Positions 1 through 7,240 of a stretch of DNA of 12,563 nt are shown piece by piece. The position numbers and the translations under genes were made by a program. Numbering within the stretch: position 1 is the first letter of the stretch; every line of letters starts with the position of its first letter. The stretch covers positions 1-12,563 of the forward strand of contig CALXUL010000320.1 of the NCBI GenBank assembly GCA_944391635.1, in the 5' to 3' direction. The notes below the pieces were generated by a model, which made no database searches, was not told the DNA's origin, and saw only the letters and a list, made by a program, of their open reading frames with translations. The DNA is from an uncultured Clostridia bacterium. GTDB lineage: Bacteria; Bacillota; Clostridia; UBA1381.

Positions 1-387
1 AGCAGTAATTTTCAAAAATACGGCTGGATAATAACAAAAGCTGTATTTAAATTGCATACCGAAAATAAAGACGCAATATTTGAGAAAATGCGCGATTTGA
101 AAGAGCGGAGAGTAAGCAAGCAGCCGCTTGAATTTGCAAGCGCAGGCAGTACGTTTAAACGTCCGCAAGGGTTCTTTGCCGGCGCCCTTATTGAAGAGGC
201 AGGGCTTAAAGGTTATAGAATTGGCGATGCGCAGGTGTCGGAAAAACACGCCGGGTTTATTATAAATCTTGGCGGAGCAAGTTCTAAGGATATTTTAGAA
301 CTAATTGGATACGTTCAGGATAAGGTGTATGAGAAAACAGGAGTGAGGCTTGAGCCGGAGGTTAGAATTATCGGCTCAGATTGCTGA
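1..387 (+). CDS. murB: UDP-N-acetylenolpyruvoylglucosamine reductase (MurB), 3' part only
   Basis: The reading frame is open from the first base, so the gene starts upstream of the window and only about the last 128 residues are present. MurB is the cytoplasmic FAD enzyme that uses NADPH to reduce UDP-GlcNAc-enolpyruvate to UDP-N-acetylmuramate, an early step of peptidoglycan synthesis. The visible part is the C-terminal substrate-binding domain. It contains SAGSTFKRP, whose second Ser (codon 148-150) matches the family's catalytic proton donor; then GALIEEAGLKGYRIGDAQVSEKHAG; then the closing LEPEVRIIG, which carries the conserved catalytic Glu. A TTG at 52 is an internal Leu codon, not a start. 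The gene ends 25 bases before rapZ, and that junction is typical of Clostridia. The FAD-binding N-terminal domain cannot be assessed. Confidence 0.96.
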   Translation, partial: SSNFQKYGWIITKAVFKLHTENKDAIFEKMRDLKERRVSKQPLEFASAGSTFKRPQGFFAGALIEEAGLKGYRIGDAQVSEKHAGFIINLGGASSKDILELIGYVQDKVYEKTGVRLEPEVRIIGSDC

Positions 388-412
388 CAGCTTCGGCGGA
401 AGGATTGATTTT

Positions 413-1279
413 ATGCAGTTTACAGTAGTGACAGGGCTTTCCGGGTCGGGAAAAACTCAGGTGGTAAGATTTTTGGAGGATATGGGATTTTTTTGTATAG
501 ATAATCTTCCACCGATACTTATTCCTAAGTTTGCGGAAATGTTCGTTTCGGTTAATATCAAGTATGAAAAGGTAGCGTTCGTGATTGACGTGCGTGTTGG
601 CGAGATGATAAACCAGCTTCTTGATAATCTTAAAATTTTAAAGGAAAACGGATATAATTATACCCTGCTGTTTATGGAAGCACGTGATGAGGTGCTCGTT
701 AAACGGTATAAAGAAACCCGCCGCACTCACCCTGTTACAAGTGATATGGGGCTTTTGGACAGCATTAAAAAGGAACGCAAAATGCTCTCAAAACTCTATG
801 ATGCGGCGGATGTTGTAATTGATACATCGGATATGTCGGTTAGCCAGCTTTATACAAAACTGCGCGAAGTGTTCCCGGCAGGCTCTGCAAAAGAACGTAT
901 CACTGTTAATGTTCTTGCTTTCGGGTTTAAATACGGAATACCTGCCGATGCTGATTTGGTTTTTGATGTAAGATGCTTTCAGAACCCGTTTTATATAGAA
1001 TCGTTAAAGGATAAAACAGGCAATGACGAAGAGGTTCAAAGATTTGTGATGGAAAGCAAAGAGGCGCAGGACTTCTTTTCAAAGCTAAAGGATATGATGC
1101 TGATGCTGATGCCGCTTTATATCGAAGAGGGTAAAGCGAGTATTACGATTGCTATAGGCTGTACCGGCGGCAGACACCGCAGTGTAACTTTTGCAAATAA
1201 ACTCGGAGAAGCGCTTAAAGCGTCAGGATATAATGTTAATATGATTTACCGTGATATTCTGCGCGGTACTAAAGGCTGA
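413..1279 (+). CDS. rapZ: RapZ family nucleotide-binding protein (YvcJ-type)
   Basis: This 288-residue protein matches the usual RapZ/YvcJ length. RapZ in Escherichia coli is an adaptor that senses glucosamine-6-phosphate and guides RNase E to the small RNA GlmZ. The Bacillus homologue YvcJ hydrolyses nucleotides, and its role is less clear. The sequence shows a Walker A loop GLSGSGKT (residues 8-15), a Walker B-like strand ending in Asp59, and the family's C-terminal motif GCTGGRHRSV (249-258), part of the domain linked to RNA and amino-sugar binding. I chose ATG 413 because GGAAGGA lies nine bases before it. An in-frame TTG at 350 would add 21 residues inside murB and has no such site. It sits between murB and yvcK in the conserved rapZ-yvcK-whiA trio. 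GlmZ is not known in Clostridia, so the RNA target here is open. Confidence 0.95.
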   Translation: MQFTVVTGLSGSGKTQVVRFLEDMGFFCIDNLPPILIPKFAEMFVSVNIKYEKVAFVIDVRVGEMINQLLDNLKILKENGYNYTLLFMEARDEVLVKRYKETRRTHPVTSDMGLLDSIKKERKMLSKLYDAADVVIDTSDMSVSQLYTKLREVFPAGSAKERITVNVLAFGFKYGIPADADLVFDVRCFQNPFYIESLKDKTGNDEEVQRFVMESKEAQDFFSKLKDMMLMLMPLYIEEGKASITIAIGCTGGRHRSVTFANKLGEALKASGYNVNMIYRDILRGTKG

Positions 1280-1310
1280 ATTGAACTTTGCCCGGAAGGA
1301 GCGGTTTTTA

Positions 1311-2273
1311 GTGGCTGGAAATAAAAAGATTGTAGTAATTGGCGGAGGCACAGGACTTTCTACGATGCTGAAAGGTCTTAAATTGTATACAAGACGACTG
1401 ACTGCCGTTGTAACTGTTGCGGATGACGGCGGCTCAAGCGGTATGCTGCGAAGCGGACTTGGAATGCTTCCGCCCGGCGATATAAGAAATTGTATAAATG
1501 CTCTTGCGGATACCAATCCGATACTGAAGGAATTAATATCTTATCGGTTCCCTGCTGATAGTTCGCTTGAGGGTCATTCTTTTGGGAATTTGATGCTTGC
1601 TGCACTAAACGGTGTTTCAGACAGCTTTGACGAGGCTGTTCTTAAAATGAACCGGCTTTGCGGTGTGGAGGGAATGGTTCTGCCGGTAACAAACGAGGAT
1701 GTAAGACTTGAGGCATTACTTTCAGACGGGAGCGTTATTTTAGGCGAGTCATTAATCGGGGAACAGGGAAGAAGCGGCGGAAGTATAGAGCGGCTTAGAA
1801 TAGTTCCGCAGAACCCAAAACCCGTGCCTGCTGTATTAGATGCTATCACAGCGGCTGACGTTATCGTTATGGGACCTGGAAGCCTTTATACAAGTATTAT
1901 CCCAAACCTGCTTGTAGACGGTGTGGCAAAGGCTATTATGGACTCGCACGCCGTTAAAATCTATGTGTGTAATATTATGACCCAGCCCGGTGAAACTGAT
2001 AATTATTCAGTATCTGACCATCTTTTTGCGATTGAAAAACATTCTCAAAAAGGGATAATTGATTATGTATTGGCAAACAATGAGCCTATACCGGAGGAAC
2101 TTACAAAAAAATATTTAGAGCAGGGCGCGGAACCTGTATTGGTTGACAGGGAAAAGTTAACCGGCGTAAAGCTTGACCTTTCAAAACTGATGTGGGAGGA
2201 AGGCGGTTTGGTAAGACACGATTACATAGCGCTTGGCAAGAGAATTTGTCAGATTGCCGATGGGGAGATTTAA
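1311..2273 (+). CDS. yvcK: YvcK/GlmR family regulator (gluconeogenesis factor, CofD-like fold)
   Basis: A 320-residue member of the YvcK (GlmR) family. In Bacillus the protein binds UDP-GlcNAc, is needed for growth on gluconeogenic carbon sources and stimulates GlmS, steering carbon into the cell wall. The protein is related in fold to CofD, the enzyme of F420 synthesis. The sequence shows the Rossmann-like IGGGTGLSTML near residues 10-20, the family hallmark ADDGGSSG at 37-44, and the later MGPGSLYTSIIPNLL segment. The start is GTG 1311, preceded at nine bases by GGAAGGAG (1294-1301). An in-frame GTG at 1251 would overlap rapZ and add 20 non-family residues. It lies 31 bases after rapZ and one base before whiA, so translational coupling with whiA is likely. 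Confidence 0.95.
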   Translation: MAGNKKIVVIGGGTGLSTMLKGLKLYTRRLTAVVTVADDGGSSGMLRSGLGMLPPGDIRNCINALADTNPILKELISYRFPADSSLEGHSFGNLMLAALNGVSDSFDEAVLKMNRLCGVEGMVLPVTNEDVRLEALLSDGSVILGESLIGEQGRSGGSIERLRIVPQNPKPVPAVLDAITAADVIVMGPGSLYTSIIPNLLVDGVAKAIMDSHAVKIYVCNIMTQPGETDNYSVSDHLFAIEKHSQKGIIDYVLANNEPIPEELTKKYLEQGAEPVLVDREKLTGVKLDLSKLMWEEGGLVRHDYIALGKRICQIADGEI

Positions 2274-2274
2274 T

Positions 2275-3147
2275 ATGTCGTTTACGGCTTCTATAAAAAA
2301 TAAAATTAGCAGCAATGATTCTGGCTGTGAATACTGCCGCATATCAAAGCTTGCCGGATTGCTTCGGTTTGCCGGAAGAATGTGTGACGGAGTATATATA
2401 ATATCAACGGAAAATGAAAAAGTCGCTGCCTGCGCGGTGCGGCTTTTTTCAGAATGTCTTGGAATAAAAACAGACTGTGAATGGGCGCCTAAGGCAAAGC
2501 TGTTTACCATAAAGCTTTCAGAGCACCAGGCGCAGGTGGTTTTTGCGGAATTGTTTTCAGACGGTGTGGAAAATGAGATTATGCCTTTTGAATGCTGTCG
2601 CAGGTCTTTTCTTGCCGGAGCGTTTTTGGGCGGAGGCGAGGTTTCCGACCCGCACAGAAGTTATCATTTGGAATTTGATTCAAGAGAAGAACGCTTTGCT
2701 CTTGAAGTTATAAAGACGTTATCAGGTTTTGACATAAACGCAAAGCTGGTAAAAAGAAAGGAGCGTAGCGTGGTTTATATTAAGGACTATGAATCCATCG
2801 CAGCAGTCCTGGGACTTATCGGAGCGGATTTTGCCGCGCTCGAGCTTTATTCTGTTTCGGTTGAAAAGGATATAAGGAACAGTGTTAACCGTAAGGTGAA
2901 CTGCGAAAATGCCAATCTTGACAAGCTTGCGCTTGCGGCATCCAAACAAATCCGCGCGATAATGAAGATAGAAAAAAAGACGGGGCTTGACGCTATGCCC
3001 GAAACTCTTGCTGAAATGGCGCGTATTCGCCTGATGTACCCGGAGGATAGCCTAAAAGAACTCGGCGCAAGACTCGACCCGCCGATTGGGAAGTCCGGCG
3101 TTAACCACAGGCTTTCAAGAATAATGGATTTTGCCAATAAGCTTTAA
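2275..3147 (+). CDS. whiA: WhiA family DNA-binding regulator
   Basis: WhiA is a sporulation transcription factor in Streptomyces. In Bacillus it binds DNA and affects cell division and chromosome segregation. This copy has 290 residues, a little shorter than the about 316 of Bacillus. The order is the usual one: an N-terminal portion starting MSFTASIK, a LAGLIDADG-like fold with FLAGAFLGGGEVSDP (about 112-126), the conserved SVNRKVNCENANLDK stretch, and a C-terminal helix-turn-helix containing LKELGARL and KSGVNHRLSRI. The catalytic acidic residues of true homing endonucleases are replaced, as in all WhiA. ATG 2275 is supported by GGGGAG at 2262-2267 and by the family-typical MSF opening. The upstream in-frame start at 2233 lies inside yvcK. 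It closes the rapZ-yvcK-whiA block. Confidence 0.94.
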   Translation: MSFTASIKNKISSNDSGCEYCRISKLAGLLRFAGRMCDGVYIISTENEKVAACAVRLFSECLGIKTDCEWAPKAKLFTIKLSEHQAQVVFAELFSDGVENEIMPFECCRRSFLAGAFLGGGEVSDPHRSYHLEFDSREERFALEVIKTLSGFDINAKLVKRKERSVVYIKDYESIAAVLGLIGADFAALELYSVSVEKDIRNSVNRKVNCENANLDKLALAASKQIRAIMKIEKKTGLDAMPETLAEMARIRLMYPEDSLKELGARLDPPIGKSGVNHRLSRIMDFANKL

Positions 3148-3172
3148 CCGAAAAAAGGAGTGTGACCCGTAA

Positions 3173-6100
3173 ATGGCATTTGCACATCTTCATACACATA
3201 CGGAATACAGCCTTCTTGACGGGGCTGTCAGCATAAAAAAACTGGTTTCCAAAGTTAAAGAATTGGGAATGGATTCTTGCGCTATCACTGACCACGGAAA
3301 TATGTACGCTGTGGTGGATTTTTATCGTGAAGCAAAAGCCCAGGGAATCCATCCGGTTATCGGATGTGAGGTATATATGGCGCCGGGCAGCAGGTTTGAT
3401 AAGACTTCCGGCGAGGAGAAATATTATCATCTTATACTGTTATGTGAAAATATGAAAGGTTATAAAAATCTCATCAAACTGGTATCCGCCGGTTTTATTG
3501 AGGGATTCTATTATAAACCAAGGATTGATTTTGAGCTTTTAAAGAAATATTCCGAAGGGCTTATTGCTCTTTCCGCCTGCCTTGCAGGTGAACTGCCGCG
3601 CGCATTGTCGGCAGATGATTATGATGCGGCTAAAAAAATCGTAGAAAAACATATTGAGATATTCGGCACAGATAATTATTTTATAGAACTCCAAGACCAT
3701 GGTATACCCGAACAAAAACGCATAAATCCTCAGCTTATTCGGCTTGCACGCGAGCTGGGGGTAGGGCTTGTAGCAACCAATGATATACATTACTGTACTA
3801 AAGATGACGCACGTTATCAGGAAGTGCTGATGTGTATTCAGATGCGAAAGACGATGGATGACCCCGACCGAATGAGATTTGAAACCGATGAGTTTTATAT
3901 TAAATCTCCTAATGAGATGCGAGAGCTTTTCGGGTATGTTCCGGAGGCACTTGAAAATACTGAAAAAATAGCTAAAAGATGTAGTGTGGATTTCGATTTT
4001 TCAACCAGGCATCTGCCGGAATATGATGTGCCGGACGGACAGGATGCATCGTCATATCTTCGGGGGCTTTGTGAGAGCGGACTTAAGAAACGTTATAAAA
4101 ATGTTACACCGGAACTTGAAAAAAGGCTGGAGTATGAACTTTCGGTAATAGAGAATATGGGGTTCGTGGACTATTTTTTAATTGTGTGGGATTTTGTAAA
4201 TTTCGCAAAAACACACGGTGTTATGGTAGGTCCCGGAAGAGGCTCCGCAGCAGGCAGTCTTGTAAGCTATTCGCTCGGCATTACAACAATTGACCCAATA
4301 CGCTACTCACTTATTTTTGAGCGGTTTTTGAATCCTGAGCGGGTATCTATGCCGGATATTGACATAGACTTTGAGCCGGAGGGCAGACAGAAGGTTATTA
4401 ACTATGTGGTCGAAAAATACGGTGCGGATAAGGTTGCACAGATTATAACCTTCGGTACGATGAAAGCAAGGCTTGCGGTGCGCGACGTCGGCAGGGCACT
4501 CAATATAAGCTATGCCGATACCGACAGGGTGGCAAAATTAATTCCAAACGATGCTAAAATGACTATTGACAAGGCGCTTGAAGTATCTAAGGAGTTAAGC
4601 GATCTTTATGAAAGTGATGAGCGGGTAAAAGAACTGATAGATACATCACGTGCGATTGAAGGACTTGCCCGTCACAGCGGAACGCATGCGGCAGGAGTGG
4701 TAATTACAAAAGAGCCGATTGTGGAATATGTTCCTCTCCAGACTAATGATGATGTTATCACTACACAGTTTGTTAAGGATACGATAGAAAGCCTGGGGCT
4801 TCTTAAGATGGATTTTTTGGGGCTTAAAAACCTAACAATTATTGAAAATGCCGTAAAAATTATTGAAAAGACTCACGGTGTAAAAGTTGACATTGAAAAT
4901 CTTAATTATGACGTAAAGGAAGTATACGATAACATTTCAACCGGGAATACCGACGGCGTATTTCAGATAGAAAGCGAAGGCATGAAAGCGTTTATGCAGG
5001 AGCTAAAGCCGGGCTGTCTTGAAGATATAATAGCCGGTATAGCGCTGTACCGTCCCGGACCGATGGAGTCGATCCCTAAATATATTTACAATAAAAACCA
5101 TCCCGAAGAGGTAAAATATAAGCATCCGTTATTAGAGCCAATACTTAATGTTACTTACGGATGTATGGTGTACCAGGAACAGGTATTGCAGATTGTGCGT
5201 GATATGGCAGGATATTCGCTGGGTAATGCGGATATGCTAAGGCGTGCTATCAGCAAAAAAAAGGCGTCGCAGATGGATATAGAACGCGAAAACTTTATTC
5301 ACGGCAAAAAAGCTGCCGACGGGAGCTGGGAGATAGAGGGCTGCGTAAACCGCGGAATCAGCGAGGCTGTTGCTGTTGATATTTTTAATGAGATGAGCGA
5401 TTTTGCCGATTATGCGTTTAATAAGTCGCATGCAGCCGCATATGCGTACCTGACTTATCAGACAGCATACCTTAAAACATTTTATCCGGTAGAATTTATG
5501 GCATCGCTCATATCCTCGGCTGATGATGTTGGGAAAATAAACGGCTATCTTGTAAACTGTACCGAACTTGGTATAAAAAAATTACCGCCGGATATTAACA
5601 GCAGTGAGGATAGTTTTACAGTCGAGGACAATTCAATCAGGTTTGGACTGTCGGCTGTTAAAAATGTCGGCAAAGGATTTATACGTGCGGTGGTTGCCGA
5701 ACGCGAACGAAACGGGAAATTTAAGGATTTCTTTGACTTTATAAACCGCATGACCGACAAGGAAATGAACAAACGCGCTGTAGAGGGGCTTATTAAGTGC
5801 GGTGCATTTGATTCGACAGGGGCTAAAAGATCGCAGCTTATGAATGTGTTTGAGAGCGTTATAGACGCTCAGGCAAAAGAGAAAAAAAATAATCTCGACG
5901 GTCAGATGAGCCTCTTTGATGAGCCGGAAATAGCGGTGCAGTATTCATTTGAGCTGCCGGATATTCCTGAATTTGATAAAAGTACCCTGCTAAAAATGGA
6001 AAAGGAATCGGCAGGAATTTATCTGTCGGGGCATCCGATGGAAGAGTATAAAGATATTGCCGACCGTGTATCCGGCGGGATTAATCTTTCGATGGTGCTT

Positions 6101-6655
6101 GATGCTGCAAATGATGACAATAAAACCAACAACAAAAGGATTTCTGACGGACAGTATATAACTGTGGCGGGTATAATAACCGCGCGAAAGGACAAAACTA
6201 CTAAAAATAACAGGCGCATGGCGTTTGTTCAGCTTGAGGACATGTACGCCGGAGTTGAGGTTATTGTATTTCCTAAAATATATGACCAGGTTTCCTCTGA
6301 GCTTGTTGAGGATAGGCTGGTTATTGTTGACGCTAAGCTAAGCGTGCGTGAGGATGAAGCACCTAAGCTTCTTTTAGAAGGAATAAGACCGCTTGACGTA
6401 TCAGATGCACCTGTCCCAGCAATGCCGGTATCCGGACATAAGTTATTTATAAAAATGGGTACTAAAAATGCCAAAGTAATGCGTATGGCGCTGTCTATCC
6501 TGCAAAAGTATCCTGGTAATACACCGGTTGTGTTTTATATTGCAGATACCAAATCCAGGCTTGCTGCTGATTCGCGCTATCTTGCGGCGGAAAATGATGA
6601 TTTAATTGGCGAGCTTATGGAGGTATTCGGCGATAATAATGTAAAGTTACAGTAA
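3173..6655 (+). CDS. dnaE: DNA polymerase III alpha subunit (DnaE)
   Basis: A complete 1160-residue replicative C-family DNA polymerase. The N-terminal PHP domain begins HLHTHTEYSLLDG and keeps the full set of expected metal ligands (His7, His9, Asp16, His41, Glu66, His86, Cys136, Asp204, His206), unlike the degenerate PHP of E. coli. The palm includes GPGRGSAAGS (353-362), the catalytic pair in PDIDIDF (Asp397 and Asp399) and the third Asp at about 547 in KMDFLGLKNL. QMSLF (911-915) is a good beta-clamp-binding motif. An OB fold follows at about 995-1075, then a short C-terminal domain. ATG 3173 has AAAGGAG twelve bases upstream. In Clostridia a second polymerase, PolC, normally shares replication with DnaE; it is not in this window. 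The gene starts 25 bases after whiA. No terminator is visible downstream. Confidence 0.97.
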   Translation: MAFAHLHTHTEYSLLDGAVSIKKLVSKVKELGMDSCAITDHGNMYAVVDFYREAKAQGIHPVIGCEVYMAPGSRFDKTSGEEKYYHLILLCENMKGYKNLIKLVSAGFIEGFYYKPRIDFELLKKYSEGLIALSACLAGELPRALSADDYDAAKKIVEKHIEIFGTDNYFIELQDHGIPEQKRINPQLIRLARELGVGLVATNDIHYCTKDDARYQEVLMCIQMRKTMDDPDRMRFETDEFYIKSPNEMRELFGYVPEALENTEKIAKRCSVDFDFSTRHLPEYDVPDGQDASSYLRGLCESGLKKRYKNVTPELEKRLEYELSVIENMGFVDYFLIVWDFVNFAKTHGVMVGPGRGSAAGSLVSYSLGITTIDPIRYSLIFERFLNPERVSMPDIDIDFEPEGRQKVINYVVEKYGADKVAQIITFGTMKARLAVRDVGRALNISYADTDRVAKLIPNDAKMTIDKALEVSKELSDLYESDERVKELIDTSRAIEGLARHSGTHAAGVVITKEPIVEYVPLQTNDDVITTQFVKDTIESLGLLKMDFLGLKNLTIIENAVKIIEKTHGVKVDIENLNYDVKEVYDNISTGNTDGVFQIESEGMKAFMQELKPGCLEDIIAGIALYRPGPMESIPKYIYNKNHPEEVKYKHPLLEPILNVTYGCMVYQEQVLQIVRDMAGYSLGNADMLRRAISKKKASQMDIERENFIHGKKAADGSWEIEGCVNRGISEAVAVDIFNEMSDFADYAFNKSHAAAYAYLTYQTAYLKTFYPVEFMASLISSADDVGKINGYLVNCTELGIKKLPPDINSSEDSFTVEDNSIRFGLSAVKNVGKGFIRAVVAERERNGKFKDFFDFINRMTDKEMNKRAVEGLIKCGAFDSTGAKRSQLMNVFESVIDAQAKEKKNNLDGQMSLFDEPEIAVQYSFELPDIPEFDKSTLLKMEKESAGIYLSGHPMEEYKDIADRVSGGINLSMVLDAANDDNKTNNKRISDGQYITVAGIITARKDKTTKNNRRMAFVQLEDMYAGVEVIVFPKIYDQVSSELVEDRLVIVDAKLSVREDEAPKLLLEGIRPLDVSDAPVPAMPVSGHKLFIKMGTKNAKVMRMALSILQKYPGNTPVVFYIADTKSRLAADSRYLAAENDDLIGELMEVFGDNNVKLQ

Positions 6656-6694
6656 ACATAACAAAAAATATAAATAAATTTGTGCAAAAAGATA

Positions 6695-6723
6695 TTGAAA
6701 TTAATTTGGAAATATTATACAAT
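6695..6723 (+). promoter_or_regulatory. Predicted sigma-A-type promoter for mtrB-DUF2007-pfkA
   Basis: In the AT-rich gap between dnaE and mtrB, TTGAAA (6695-6700) and TACAAT (6718-6723) each match the consensus at five of six positions and are separated by exactly 17 bases. Transcription would begin near 6730, leaving a leader of about 50 bases before the mtrB start. The rest of the gap (6656-6781) contains no hairpin terminator for dnaE, so read-through from dnaE is also possible. Promoter assignment is by pattern only. Confidence 0.65.
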
Positions 6724-6781
6724 ATACTGTGAATTTATTAACAATATATAAATAAGGTATATTATGGGAGGCATAGCGTTT

Positions 6782-7021
6782 ATGGAGGATAACAAAAAAG
6801 AGGCCGCCGGCGATTATGTGGTGATAAAGGCTTTGGAGGACGGTGTTAATGTGATGGGATTAACCCGTGGCGGCAGCACAAGATTTCATCATACCGAAAA
6901 GCTTGATGCCGGTGAAGTTTATATAGCGCAGTTTACCGAAACTACTTCTGCAATTAAAGTGAACGGAAAGGCGCGGATTTTGACCAAACATGGGCAGATA
7001 GAATCGGGGAGTTTGGATTAA
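6782..7021 (+). CDS. mtrB: TRAP, tryptophan-activated RNA-binding attenuation protein (MtrB)
   Basis: This 79-residue protein aligns along its length with Bacillus TRAP (75 residues), which forms an 11-subunit ring, binds tryptophan between subunits and then wraps RNA carrying repeated GAG/UAG triplets to shut down trp genes. Shared segments include VVIKALEDGVNVMGLTRG, RFHHTEKLD, and IAQFTETTSAIKV. The residues expected around tryptophan are present (Thr28, Arg29, Gly30, Thr33, His37, Gln50, Thr52, Thr55, Ser56). Of the RNA-contact basic trio Lys37/Lys56/Arg58 of Bacillus, the two lysines are kept (Lys40, Lys59), but Arg58 is Asn61; Lys63 lies two residues on. The loop RGTDT reads RGGST. ATG 6782 follows GGGAGG (6767-6772); the in-frame ATG 6764 would place that site inside the coding region. 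In Bacillus mtrB sits beside folE, so this place before pfkA is different. Its RNA targets are not visible here. Confidence 0.9.
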   Translation: MEDNKKEAAGDYVVIKALEDGVNVMGLTRGGSTRFHHTEKLDAGEVYIAQFTETTSAIKVNGKARILTKHGQIESGSLD

Positions 7022-7022
7022 T

Positions 7023-7220
7023 ATGTGGACGATAGTTTATTTAGCAAAAGATAATAAAGTTCTGCACACTATTTGCGAGCTTCTTGATAAAAATAAAATA
7101 ATCTACAGGACAAGATGTGTATCCGACAATAGCCCGGAAGATGATGTATATTATGATATACTTGTTCCGGCGGCAGAAGTTAGTGCGGCACATACTCTTA
7201 TTTTGGATAAGGAACTCTAA
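7023..7220 (+). CDS. Small DUF2007-like putative signal-transducing protein
   Basis: A 65-residue acidic protein starting MWTIVYLAKDNK and ending in a short helix after YYDILVPAAEV. It resembles the small DUF2007 family (labelled putative signal-transducing protein, and sometimes wrongly called glutamate decarboxylase), predicted as a ferredoxin-like beta-alpha-beta fold: a first strand (WTIVYLA), a helix (residues about 11-24), a strand (IYRTRCV) and a second strand (YYDILVP). No catalytic motif, signal peptide or membrane segment is visible. It begins one base after the mtrB stop, with GGGGAG (7006-7011) eleven bases upstream, and ends 20 bases before pfkA, so the three genes form one transcription unit. 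Function is unknown. A ligand-sensing or protein-interaction role is inference from fold and position only. Confidence 0.78.
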   Translation: MWTIVYLAKDNKVLHTICELLDKNKIIYRTRCVSDNSPEDDVYYDILVPAAEVSAAHTLILDKEL

Positions 7221-7240
7221 GGAAAGGACGTAATGGTTTT

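Noticed and set aside
350..412. Longer rapZ starting at TTG 350, overlapping murB.
   Set aside because: The extra residues do not fit the family, and a strong ribosome site directs initiation to ATG 413.
2608..2650. LAGLIDADG-like motif suggesting a homing endonuclease or intein.
   Set aside because: It is the standard catalytically dead fold of WhiA. The gene continues into the WhiA helix-turn-helix domain and is not an insertion.
6656..7240. Looked for a TRAP target (many GAG/UAG triplets spaced by 2-3 bases) around mtrB.
   Set aside because: Only scattered triplets are present, for example GAG and TAG near 6768-6777, with no regular run. The same holds for a few GAG/TAG clusters inside dnaE near 5322-5340, which are irregularly spaced.
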